Shown piece by piece: positions 47,706-55,652 of a DNA stretch of 64,000 bases. A program made the translations under genes and the position numbers. Within the stretch, counting starts at the first letter, position 1; each line of letters begins with the position of its first letter. Origin of the DNA: Aeromonas tecta (GTDB lineage Bacteria > Pseudomonadota > Gammaproteobacteria > Enterobacterales > Aeromonadaceae); assembly GCF_000820185.1 (NCBI RefSeq), contig NZ_CDCA01000037.1, positions 160,652 to 224,651 on the forward strand, in the 5' to 3' direction. The notes beneath the pieces are model-generated. The model saw only the letters and a list, made by a program, of their open reading frames with translations. It had not been told where the DNA came from and did not search any database.

Positions 47706-47795
47706 CTAGCTCCCTACTGAATACGGTTGAAAACAAGAAGCCACTGGCGACTCTTGAGCGAGACATTGCGCCATACCTTCACGGGTCCAGAGCAT
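47706..47795 (-). pseudogene. 29-codon fragment copying the N-terminus of subunit B
   Basis: Between the A-subunit stop and the B-subunit start, an ATG (two bases after the A stop) opens [14 protein letters not shown] and runs to a TAG two bases before the real B start. It aligns with [14 protein letters not shown], the true N-terminus, at 10 of 14 residues. It is in a different frame from subunit B. It is either a leftover of an older B gene or a short coupled leader peptide. A similar case lies before acnD. Confidence 0.7.
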
Positions 47796-47796
47796 G

Positions 47797-48498
47797 TCAG
47801 TTTTTCTCCATGACGGTGCGCACTTCGACGCGTTTCTCGGGATGGGGGTTCAGCACCAGCCGCTGCACATAGATACCGGGCAAATGGATCTCGTCCGGGG
47901 CCAGATCCCCCACCTCGACGATCTCCTCCACCTCGGCGACGCAGACCCGGCCCGCTTTGGCGCAGAGCGGGTTGAAGTTGCGGGCGGTCTTGTTGAACAT
48001 CAGGTTACCCGCCTTATCGGCCTTGGCGCCCTTGATCAGAGCCAGATCGGCGGTCAGGGCGCGTTCCATCACGAACCACTCCCCGTCGAACTGGCGAGTC
48101 TCCTTGCCCTCGGCGATCAGCGTCCCGTAGCCCGTCTTGGTGAAGAAGGCCGGGATACCGGCGCCGCCTGCCCGCAGCTTCTCCGCCAGCGTGCCTTGAG
48201 GGGTGAACTCCAGCTCCAATTCCCCTGCCAGATACTGGCGCTCGAACTCCTTGTTGCCCCCGACGTAGGAGGAGATCATCTTGCTGATCTGGCGGCTATG
48301 GAGCAGCGGCCCCAGACCGAATTCATCCACCCCGCAGTTGTTGCTGATGATGGTGAAGCCGCGCTTGCCACTCTCTCGTAGCGCCTCGATAAGCTGCTCG
48401 GGAATGCCGCACAGGCCAAATCCGCCCGAGGCGATGGTGATGTCGTCCTGCACCAGATCCGCGAGAGCGGCCCCGGCACTGGGATAGATCTTGTTCAT
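47797..48498 (-). CDS. 3-oxoacid CoA-transferase subunit A
   Basis: 233 residues. The CoA-transferase A signature is present: [21 protein letters not shown] near residues 25-45 and the [15 protein letters not shown] block, then [13 protein letters not shown] and the closing [13 protein letters not shown]. Start at 48498 with GAGG five bases upstream. The catalytic residue lies in subunit B. Next gene downstream on the same strand is the B subunit, after a 29-codon fragment. Confidence 0.9.
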   Translation of the reverse strand: MNKIYPSAGAALADLVQDDITIASGGFGLCGIPEQLIEALRESGKRGFTIISNNCGVDEFGLGPLLHSRQISKMISSYVGGNKEFERQYLAGELELEFTPQGTLAEKLRAGGAGIPAFFTKTGYGTLIAEGKETRQFDGEWFVMERALTADLALIKGAKADKAGNLMFNKTARNFNPLCAKAGRVCVAEVEEIVEVGDLAPDEIHLPGIYVQRLVLNPHPEKRVEVRTVMEKN

Positions 48499-48581
48499 AA
48501 ATACCTCGGCTAATCCATTGGCCACGGGGGCGAGTTCGCTGTTACTACTGGTTTATCTTCATTGGGCGTCAAACCGCATCT

Positions 48582-49601
48582 TCAGGGTTTCATACCCCAA
48601 TGCATCAGCAGCAGCACCAAGGCGATAAGGAAGAGGGTCTCCCCCACCATCAGCAAGATGGGTTTGATGCCCACCTTGGCCAATTCTTTCAGTTGGGTCT
48701 TCATGCCGATGGCGCTGATGGCGATGACCAGGCACCAACGTGACAGATCGTTGACCCCGCTCTGAACGATTTCGGGCACCCAGCCTGTGCTGTTGATGCA
48801 GGCCAGCACCAGAAAGCCCACCGCAAACATCGGCAACAGCGGTGGCCGTTTGCCGGAAGTGGGATCCGCCCCCTGGCGACGGGTGATCATGGCGGCCACC
48901 AGGATCACCGGCAGCAGCATGGCGACGCGCATCAACTTGACCACGGTCGCCACATCCCCGGTCTCGGTAGACATGCTGTAACCGGCGCCCACCACCTGCG
49001 CGACGTCGTGGATGGTGGCGCCGAGGAAGACCCCGGATTCCACAGGTGACAAGTTGAAGAAGCGGGCAATCATCGGATAAGTGATCATCGCCAAGGTGGA
49101 GAGCACCGAGACCCCGATCACCGTGAACAGGGTGGCGCGCTCTTTTTGCGGATGATTGGGCAGGGCTGCGGCCAGGGCCAGCGCGGCGGAGGCGCCACAG
49201 ATCGCCGTGGCGCCGCCGGTCAGCATGCCAAACAGGCGCTGGAAGCCCATCAGCTTGGCCGCGATGACGGAAAGGCTGATGGTGACCACCACCAGAGTGA
49301 CCACCAGCAGCACCGGCATCCAGCCAAGCTCGGCTATCTGGCCGAGGGTGATGCGCATCCCCAGCAGCGCGACACCGAGGCGCAACACGCTGCGCGCCGT
49401 GAACTCGATGCCCGCCTTGCAGGCCCCCTCGGCGGAGAGGAAATTGAGCCCCATGCCGAGCAGCAGGGCAAACAGCAGCACAGGGGCGCCGTAGTGTTCA
49501 GACAGAAAGGTCGCGGCCGCCGCCACCGTGACGCTGACCGCCATGCCAGGCACCCAGGCGCGCATTCTCATGAAACTGTCGGTCAGGGCTAGCGCGTGCA
49601 T
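48582..49601 (-). CDS. YeiH-family putative sulfate/sulfite exporter
   Basis: 339 residues, about 10-11 membrane helices, of the conserved UPF0324/YeiH family. Markers: LLLGMGLNFLS, LGVALLGMRITLGQI, GGATAICGASAALALA, FLGATIHDVAQVVGAGY and ISAIGMKTQLKEL. Members near sulfonate genes (TauZ-like) are proposed to export sulfite or sulfate, which would suit the TauD-type dioxygenase nearby; this is inference. The start at 49601 has AGGAG eight bases upstream and lies inside the end of the DsbA-Rieske gene (13-base overlap), so translation is coupled. Confidence 0.85.
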   Translation of the reverse strand: MHALALTDSFMRMRAWVPGMAVSVTVAAAATFLSEHYGAPVLLFALLLGMGLNFLSAEGACKAGIEFTARSVLRLGVALLGMRITLGQIAELGWMPVLLVVTLVVVTISLSVIAAKLMGFQRLFGMLTGGATAICGASAALALAAALPNHPQKERATLFTVIGVSVLSTLAMITYPMIARFFNLSPVESGVFLGATIHDVAQVVGAGYSMSTETGDVATVVKLMRVAMLLPVILVAAMITRRQGADPTSGKRPPLLPMFAVGFLVLACINSTGWVPEIVQSGVNDLSRWCLVIAISAIGMKTQLKELAKVGIKPILLMVGETLFLIALVLLLMHWGMKP

Positions 49602-50584
49602 GATGTCAGCTCCTGCGACTCGATGACGATATAGAGGCGATCCCCTTCCTGCTCGACCGGGTAACGGCCGACCTTGAGTTCGGTCGACCCCTGCAGGTAA
49701 CCGGTACGCAGGTTGAAACGCAGGCCATGGGCGCGGCACTGGATTGTCTCCCCCTCCAGCTTGCCGCCGCACAGGGAGGCCCCCTGGTGAGGGCAGCTGT
49801 CATCGATGGCGTGAAACTGGCCGTCGATGTTGAACAGCACCAGACTCTTGCCCTCTGCCTCGATCAGGGCGCGCTGGCCGGGTACCGGCACACGGCTGGC
49901 TGGCACCTCGAGGCGCGCCTTCCCCTTCACTTTCGTCTCCAGGGCCGCCACCGCCAGCCGCAGGCTGACGAGCAGTTTTTCCACCGGTTGGGCCCCCGAG
50001 AGGGTCAGGCCCCCTCCCAACACGAAACTGGGCACTCCCTGACTGGCAGGGCCCTCGGCTATCCCCAAGAAGGGACTGCCATCCCAGTGCAGACAACTGA
50101 CCAGGCTCTCCAGTGCGAAACCCGCCTGCTCGGCGAGCCCCAGCAGCAGATTGCCGTCACTCAGGTCTCCCCCTTGCAAGAAGTGACAGGAAAAAAGCGA
50201 CTCAAGCAGTGTTTCCTGCTGCTGTGGCGTGCCCAGCTGGCAGGCCCGTTGCCACAATCGATGGGCATCTGCGGTGTTCGGCATGCGGGCAATGCGGCCA
50301 AAGTCCAGGCTCACCCCGACGCTCGCCGCGGCCTGTTGCACCTGGGCCTGGCGCAGGCGCACCGCCTGTTCACCGCCGAGTCGACGCAGATAAAAATCGT
50401 TGAAGTCCTCTCCCTGCACCGGCAGATAGGGCAGCAGTTGCACCCCGTGCCAGCACAGCTCCACCACCAACTCGGGCCGCTCGGCATGCAACCGGGCCAG
50501 CGCCTGCTCCAGCTGGCGTTTGCCGATCAGGCACCAGGGACAGATAAAATCGAAGTAAATCTCTACTTTCAAGGTACTGCTCAT
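49589..50584 (-). CDS. DsbA/FrnE-like domain fused to a Rieske [2Fe-2S] domain
   Basis: 331 residues with two clear modules. Residues 1 to about 210 are a DsbA-family thioredoxin fold of the FrnE/HCCA-isomerase type: IYFDFICPWCLIGKRQLE with CPWC at 15-18, a long helical insert, and the cis-Pro region GVPSFVLGG. Residues about 225-325 are a Rieske ferredoxin domain with C264-P-H266 and C283-RA-H286, the four cluster ligands at correct spacing, plus the DDSCPHQG and CRAHGLRFN contexts. No signal peptide, so cytoplasmic. This pairing is uncommon in my knowledge. It may link thiol and electron-transfer chemistry for the surrounding pathway. Confidence 0.88.
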   Translation of the reverse strand: MSSTLKVEIYFDFICPWCLIGKRQLEQALARLHAERPELVVELCWHGVQLLPYLPVQGEDFNDFYLRRLGGEQAVRLRQAQVQQAAASVGVSLDFGRIARMPNTADAHRLWQRACQLGTPQQQETLLESLFSCHFLQGGDLSDGNLLLGLAEQAGFALESLVSCLHWDGSPFLGIAEGPASQGVPSFVLGGGLTLSGAQPVEKLLVSLRLAVAALETKVKGKARLEVPASRVPVPGQRALIEAEGKSLVLFNIDGQFHAIDDSCPHQGASLCGGKLEGETIQCRAHGLRFNLRTGYLQGSTELKVGRYPVEQEGDRLYIVIESQELTSCTR

Positions 50585-50672
50585 GCCCTTGTCTCCTGGG
50601 TATCAGTCCTTGCCCGGCGCCGTGGCGCAGGGCAAATCGAGTCAAAACCGTTTGCCCGCTTCGGGGCGCAAC

Positions 50673-52007
50673 TCATGCCCTTGCCTCCGCGACAGAGGCG
50701 CTCGCCATGGGATCACAGGCGACAGGCGCTGAGATCTCGCCCTCCAGTCTCGCGACATCCTTGTGGTAGTGACGCTTGCCATAGAAGAACACCGCCGCCG
50801 CAAAGAGGCTGATCAGCGGCACCAGCTGGAAGGCGTGATCCAGACCGATATGGTCAGACACCTTGCCGGTGATGAAGGGCCCCGGCGCGAGGCCAAGCAG
50901 GTTGTTGGCCAGCGTCAGGGTCGCAAAGGCGGTGCCGTGCACGCTGGCGTGGGTGAGATTGGCCACCATGGCGCCGGCAGGACCCGAGGTGCCGGTGGCG
51001 ATAAACATGCCAAGGCAGATCAGCAGCAGTTGGGGCAAGCCGAATGGCAGGGCAAATGCCAGCGACAACAGGGCGCAGCTCCCCAGGCAATAGCCGATGG
51101 CGAGGCTTATCTTGCGATCCGGGCGCGCCTTGCACAGCCGGTCGCTCAACATGCCGCAGAGGATCATGCCGGCGCCGCTGCACAGCACTATGATGGCCGC
51201 CGCCGCGCCGGCCTTGTCCGTCTCCATGCCGTAATAACGGTTGAGGTAGCTCGGCATCCAGACGATGACGGTGCCGCCAACAAACAGCTGCAATCCGCTG
51301 CCCACATAGGCCGAGATCACCGAGCGGCTGGAGTAGAGGCTGCGCAAGGGATTGCGACCCTCGGCCGTGCCCCTGGACGCGCGGCAAGGGGTCGAGATGC
51401 GCGACTCCTTGACAACGAGGGGATAGATCGCCGCCAGCAGCAGGCCAAACAGCGCCATGCCGGCGAAGGCCCAGCGCCAGCCCATCAGGTGGGCCAACAC
51501 GCCCCCGCTGGCCATGCCAAGCACGGAGCCAAACAGGCCGCCCGAGATGAAGGCGCCCGACAGGGTGGCCCGCATCTCCCGCGGGAAGACGGAGACCACC
51601 ACGGCGATGCCGACGCTGCCATAGGCCGCCTCCCCCACTCCGACCAGGAAGCGGGCGACGAACATCTGCTCGTAGTTCTGGGCCAGGGCGCAGCCCAGGG
51701 TCGCCAGACTCCAGAGCGCGGCCATCAACGCCAGGCTCTTCACCCGGCCGAAGCGATCCGCCAGCAAGGAGAGCGGGAAGGTGAGCAGCCCGACCATCAG
51801 CGCCACTATGCCGCTGAGCAGGCCAAGCTGGGTATCCGTGAGCACCCACTCCCCCTTGAGCATGGGGAAGACGGCGTTGAGCACCTGACGCGACATATAG
51901 TCGGAGATGAGCAGACCGAAGGTCAGTGCAAACACTATCCAGGCGTAGCGACGGGGCACGGCAACCTCGCCGGCCGGGGCGCTCTCATCGATATGATACG
52001 TAGCCAT
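50673..52007 (-). CDS. MFS transporter
   Basis: 444 residues, 12 predicted helices, major facilitator superfamily. The loop 2-3 motif reads PLSLLADRFGRVKSL, and the helix 4-5 region is GVGEAAYGS; a hydrophilic central loop (RISTPCRASRGTAEGRN) separates the halves. Subfamily resembles organic-anion/aromatic-acid transporters, substrate unknown. Start at 52007 after GAGGGA; the longer frame to 52130 is unsupported. It probably imports the compound broken down by the neighbouring enzymes. Confidence 0.85.
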   Translation of the reverse strand: MATYHIDESAPAGEVAVPRRYAWIVFALTFGLLISDYMSRQVLNAVFPMLKGEWVLTDTQLGLLSGIVALMVGLLTFPLSLLADRFGRVKSLALMAALWSLATLGCALAQNYEQMFVARFLVGVGEAAYGSVGIAVVVSVFPREMRATLSGAFISGGLFGSVLGMASGGVLAHLMGWRWAFAGMALFGLLLAAIYPLVVKESRISTPCRASRGTAEGRNPLRSLYSSRSVISAYVGSGLQLFVGGTVIVWMPSYLNRYYGMETDKAGAAAAIIVLCSGAGMILCGMLSDRLCKARPDRKISLAIGYCLGSCALLSLAFALPFGLPQLLLICLGMFIATGTSGPAGAMVANLTHASVHGTAFATLTLANNLLGLAPGPFITGKVSDHIGLDHAFQLVPLISLFAAAVFFYGKRHYHKDVARLEGEISAPVACDPMASASVAEARA

Positions 52008-52233
52008 ACAATCCCTCGCGCTACAACAAATGGGGTTGGAACCCGGTTGGGGAACCGGTGGCCGGAGCCGCCGGAAACCCACTACTGACACATCACTCAG
52101 TTTGCCGGGTGCTGCATAGTGCAAGGACAAACGGTTTTTGGCAAACAGAGTTAGGACAGGTTCTTAGGGGCGCAATCCGCAGAGTGGCGACCCTTTTTAC
52201 TTAGGGCGCTTGGCTTGTGGCCTTGCCCCCCGA

Positions 52234-52249
52234 CACGCAGATCTGCGTG
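52234..52249. promoter_or_regulatory. 16-bp perfect palindrome between BKACE and MFS genes
   Basis: CACGCAGATCTGCGTG lies 28 bases after the BKACE stop and about 227 bases before the MFS start, in a 270-base gap that may hold an internal promoter. It could be an operator or an RNA hairpin. Confidence 0.4.
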
Positions 52250-52277
52250 GGTATTACACCCTATGCCTGCAGGCCAA

Positions 52278-53327
52278 TTACTTCTTCAAGAAGCCCTGTT
52301 GACCGCCCTGTGGATTAGGGGCGAAGCCGTTGGCTGCAAGGGTTTCTTCAACCGTGTTATAGAAAACACCGATTTTTAGGATCTCGCGGGCTTCCTTACC
52401 GTTAGCAACTGGACGGCCGATCTCTTTGGCAAGGCGCACCAACTGTTCGATCTGCTCGACGGAGGTCATCTTACGGGAACGGTCCTGGGTCCAGAGGTTA
52501 TCCTCAATACCGCAGCGCACGTGCAGGCCCATCGCCATGCCCATCAGGTTGATTGGCAGGGTGTTGAGCATGGAGCTTTCCACCGTCAGCATGGTGCCGT
52601 CGGGGATGGCGCGCAGGAAGTTGGCCATGCTGTAGATATGTGGCTGGTCCATGCCACCGCCAATCGCCACCCAGTTGCATACCAGCGGGCCCTTATAGAC
52701 ACCGCGGCGGATCAGGCGCTCCACCGACTCGTAGCTGTTGATGTTGTAAAACTGGAAGGCACTCTGGATGCCGGCGGCACTCAGACGCTTGACGTGCTCC
52801 TCGATGAAGCCAGGGCCGGAGGGCACGATCATCTCGCGGTAGGCTTCGTAGGTATCGGTCCCCATAGAGGTGCCGGCGTAGTCACGCTTATCCATCTGCT
52901 CGACCACGTTCATCTGCGTGGTGTTGACGGTCACAGTGACTTGGTCGGGTTTGGGCTCGAGTTCGGCGAGCATGTGCCGAGTGTCGTCGTGCAGCCACTT
53001 GGCGGCCGCACCATCTTCTGGCGGCGCGAAAGAAATAGAGCCGCCGACCTGGATGATCATGTCCGGCACGGCCTTGCGCACACCGGCGATCAGTTCGTTG
53101 AACATCGATAGGCGCTTGGAGCCCTTGCCGTCCAGTTCACGCACGTGCAGGTGCAGTACGGCGGCGCCCGCTTCGTAGCAGTCGACCGCTTTCTGGATCT
53201 GCTCTTCCATGGTCACCGGGATGTCTTCCGGATAGTCGGAAGGGAACCACTCAGGGCCATACGGGGCTACGGTAATAACCAACTTGTCCTGATTTTCAGG
53301 GAAGAGAGAACCGTCAAGGAAGTTCAT
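52278..53327 (-). CDS. BKACE-family beta-keto acid cleavage enzyme (DUF849)
   Basis: 349 residues. BKACE enzymes condense a beta-keto acid with acetyl-CoA and split it to acetoacetate plus a new acyl-CoA, using Zn2+. The zinc His pair is visible in AAVLHLHVRE (H59, H61); other marks are IIQVGGSI and the C-terminal VRCGIEDNLW. Members act on 3-keto-5-aminohexanoate, dehydrocarnitine and many other substrates, so the substrate here is open. The pairing with a 3-oxoacid CoA-transferase is chemically sensible because it can activate the acetoacetate released. Confidence 0.88.
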   Translation of the reverse strand: MNFLDGSLFPENQDKLVITVAPYGPEWFPSDYPEDIPVTMEEQIQKAVDCYEAGAAVLHLHVRELDGKGSKRLSMFNELIAGVRKAVPDMIIQVGGSISFAPPEDGAAAKWLHDDTRHMLAELEPKPDQVTVTVNTTQMNVVEQMDKRDYAGTSMGTDTYEAYREMIVPSGPGFIEEHVKRLSAAGIQSAFQFYNINSYESVERLIRRGVYKGPLVCNWVAIGGGMDQPHIYSMANFLRAIPDGTMLTVESSMLNTLPINLMGMAMGLHVRCGIEDNLWTQDRSRKMTSVEQIEQLVRLAKEIGRPVANGKEAREILKIGVFYNTVEETLAANGFAPNPQGGQQGFLKK

Positions 53328-53379
53328 GTCTATTGCCTCAAGTTATTGAAAATTAGCGGTATCACTGGGATGTTACGAC

Positions 53380-54228
53380 TCAGTAAGGCGTGTCGCCCAC
53401 TATCCCGGCGCGTTCCATCTTGCGATGGCTCGGCGGGTAGTCCATGGCGGCATAATGCTGGGTGCTGCGGTTGTCCCAGATGGCGATGCTGTTGGGTTGC
53501 CAGCGCCAGCGCACCTGGTACTCGGGGATATAGGCCTGGCTTATCAGGTAGCGCAGCAGATCGCTGCCACCCATGCTGTAGTCCTGCCCAACGCGCACAT
53601 GGGCCGGGGTGTGGAAATTGGTGAGGTGTGTGGCAAAGGCGTTGACGAACAGGATCTTCTCATCGGTGTCCGGATGCGTGCGCACCACAGGGTGCTCGGC
53701 GTCCGGAAACTGGGCCTTCAAGGCGAGGCGCTTCTCGATGGGCATGGCCGCCCCGAAGCTCGCCTCTATGCTGTGGCGGGCGCGCAGACCGGCGATCTTC
53801 TGCTTGATCTCCTCAGGCAACTTTTCATAGGCCACCGCCATGTTGGCCCAGAGGGTATCGCCCCCCACCGGCGGGCACTCCACGCAGCGCAGCACGCAGC
53901 CAAACGGCGGCTTCTCGCGCCAGGTGGCGTCGGTGTGCCAGGCATTTTCGTAGCGATCGTTGGGCACATCCGGTGACTTGTAGATCCGCACCAGGCCGGG
54001 GTTGTCCGGGTCGCTGCCCGCCACCGGATGATCTTCCAGCTCGCCGAAGCGGCGGGCGAAGGCCACGTGATCGGCACGGCTGATGTCCTGATTGCGCAAA
54101 AACAGCACCCTGTGCCTGAGCAGCTGGGTACGGATCTCGGCGAACAGCCCTTCATCATGAACGGCATCTGCCAAGTTGACGCCGGTAAGCTCGGCCCCGA
54201 TATGGCAGGTCAGTTGTTCTACACGCAT
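53380..54228 (-). CDS. TauD/TfdA-family 2-oxoglutarate-dependent dioxygenase
   Basis: 282 residues. Fe(II)/2-oxoglutarate enzyme: metal ligands H98 and D100 in WHTDATW, the distal His in RSTQHYAAMDY with the 2-oxoglutarate-binding Arg a little further on (HRKMER). The N-terminus IGAELTGVNLAD is family-typical. It could hydroxylate taurine, an alkyl sulfate, an aryloxy acid or another substrate; motif reading alone does not decide. Start at 54228 with GGAG eight bases upstream; the GTG three codons earlier is less likely. Confidence 0.87.
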   Translation of the reverse strand: MRVEQLTCHIGAELTGVNLADAVHDEGLFAEIRTQLLRHRVLFLRNQDISRADHVAFARRFGELEDHPVAGSDPDNPGLVRIYKSPDVPNDRYENAWHTDATWREKPPFGCVLRCVECPPVGGDTLWANMAVAYEKLPEEIKQKIAGLRARHSIEASFGAAMPIEKRLALKAQFPDAEHPVVRTHPDTDEKILFVNAFATHLTNFHTPAHVRVGQDYSMGGSDLLRYLISQAYIPEYQVRWRWQPNSIAIWDNRSTQHYAAMDYPPSHRKMERAGIVGDTPY

Positions 54229-54318
54229 GTCATGCACTCCCTCGATGACAAGTCTGTTGCGCTATGCGCCTCGCATGAACTCCCGGACCACGACGGCCCT
54301 CATGCCTTGCGCCTCTGC

Positions 54319-55299
54319 TTAGATAACGAAGACCGATGAACCCGTGGTCTTGCGCGATTCGAGATCCCGGTGCGCCTGCACCGCATCCTGCAGCGCATAC
54401 TTCTGGTTGATCTCGATCTTGATCCGCCCGCTGGCCACGTGATCGAACAACTCGCCTGCGAGGGCGGCTTTCTCGGCCGGATCGGCAATGTAGTCGGCCA
54501 GCGCCGGGCGGGTCAGATAGAGCGAGCCCTTCATCGCCAGCAACTGGGGATCGAACGGCGGTATGGTGCCGGACGCCGTGCCGACGCAGACCATCAGGCC
54601 GCGGCGCTTGAGGGAATCGAGGGAGCCTATAAAGGTGCTCTTGCCGACGCTGTCGAACACCACGTTGACGCCGACACCGTCGGTCAGGGCGCGTACCCGC
54701 GCGGCCACATCTTCATGGCTGTAGTCGATGGTGAAATCGCAACCGTGGGCCCTGGCCACCTCGGCCTTGGCTTTGCTCGACACTGTGCCGATCACGGTCA
54801 GGCCCAGCAGCTTGGCCCATTGGGCCACGATGAGACCCACCCCGCCGGCGGCGGCATGCAGCAAGATGCTGTCACCGGGTTTGAAGTCGTGGAGACGGCG
54901 CATCAGGTAGGCGGACGTCAGGCCACGCATGGTCATGGCGGCGGCGGTCTCGAAGCCGATGTTGTCCGGCAGCTTGATGAGCGGCGCGGCCGGGATCAGG
55001 CGCTCGGTCGCATAGGCGCCGAGGGTGTTGAGAAAACCGGTGTAGGTGACGCGATCGCCGACCGCGACATGGGTCACCCCCTCGCCGATGGCGTCTACCA
55101 CGCCCGCCGCCTCGACCCCGATGCCATTTGGCATGGCAACGGGGTAGATGCCGCTGCGAAAATAGGTGTCGGCATAGTTCAGACCGACGGCGCCATGGCG
55201 CAGTCGCACCTGGCCCGGGCCCGGTTCACCGACCGCGACCTCTTCGTAGCGCAGGACCTCGGGGCCCCCGGTTTCATAAAAGCGTATGGCGTTGGCCAT
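54319..55299 (-). CDS. Quinone oxidoreductase-type zinc-free alcohol dehydrogenase
   Basis: 326 residues, medium-chain dehydrogenase/reductase fold of the Qor type. Markers: VGLNYADTYFRSGIYP, GIGVEAAGVVDAIGEGV, and the NADPH loop LLHAAAGGVGLIVAQWAKLLG, with AMTMRGLTSAYLM before it; no catalytic zinc ligands. First gene of the minus-strand run that continues with the dioxygenase and BKACE. It shares a 353-base divergent promoter region with prpB. The real substrate in this context is unknown. Confidence 0.88.
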   Translation of the reverse strand: MANAIRFYETGGPEVLRYEEVAVGEPGPGQVRLRHGAVGLNYADTYFRSGIYPVAMPNGIGVEAAGVVDAIGEGVTHVAVGDRVTYTGFLNTLGAYATERLIPAAPLIKLPDNIGFETAAAMTMRGLTSAYLMRRLHDFKPGDSILLHAAAGGVGLIVAQWAKLLGLTVIGTVSSKAKAEVARAHGCDFTIDYSHEDVAARVRALTDGVGVNVVFDSVGKSTFIGSLDSLKRRGLMVCVGTASGTIPPFDPQLLAMKGSLYLTRPALADYIADPAEKAALAGELFDHVASGRIKIEINQKYALQDAVQAHRDLESRKTTGSSVFVI

Positions 55300-55356
55300 G
55301 GCTGTTCTCCAATCCGTTCGTGAGTGAAAGTCTTCGTCCGGATTGAATCTAGGGGG

Positions 55357-55372
55357 TTACGTAAACGTCCGC
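55357..55372. promoter_or_regulatory. Weak MerR/LiuR-like site before the qor-type gene
   Basis: GTTACGTAAACGTCCG keeps the ACGT-N2-ACGT core of the stronger palindrome at 55594-55609 but has lost one flank. It lies about 58 bases upstream of the qor-type start. Confidence 0.35.
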
Positions 55373-55386
55373 TTTGCATCGGGCGA

Positions 55387-55414
55387 CAGCCACTTTTCAT
55401 CTCATGACACCCCC
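55387..55414. promoter_or_regulatory. 28-bp motif shared with the DUF1302 promoter region
   Basis: Begins CAGCCACTTTTCAT and ends CATGACACCCCC; 24 of 28 positions match 46781-46808. It is about 90 bases upstream of the qor-type start and about 240 bases upstream of prpB. Confidence 0.5.
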
Positions 55415-55593
55415 CTTCGAATTCGTTGCCCCCCCTCGGCTAAGGCGCCAGAATCGCCCCAGTCCAACCGTGACGGAAACACGCCAGAGGCTGCTCTCGC
55501 AGGGCGATGAGCGGTATCATCTTGAAGTAAATGGCGTTATCCGAACGGAGTGGGCGGTACTCAGGTGTCGATGCACCTTGGACTTAAGCATGA

Positions 55594-55609
55594 TTGACGT
55601 TAACGTCAA
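55594..55609. promoter_or_regulatory. Perfect 16-bp palindrome upstream of prpB
   Basis: TTGACGTTAACGTCAA, perfectly symmetrical, 44 bases before the prpB start. It fits the TTnACGTnnACGTnAA form that I recall for LiuR-type MerR regulators of branched-chain and fatty acid breakdown in proteobacteria. The assignment to a regulator is inference; no merR or prpR gene is in the window. Confidence 0.6.
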
Positions 55610-55652
55610 CGTGGTGTGAGATGGTAATACCCGCAGCATGAAAGGAGTCACT

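Noticed and set aside
52098-52148. GTTTGCC...GGCAAAC inverted repeat upstream of the MFS gene
   Set aside because: Seven-base arms separated by more than 30 bases are expected by chance in a stretch of this size.
55300-55652. Sigma-54 promoter (TGGCAC-N5-TTGCA) for prpB
   Set aside because: No -24/-12 match was found in the divergent region, and no prpR gene is present.
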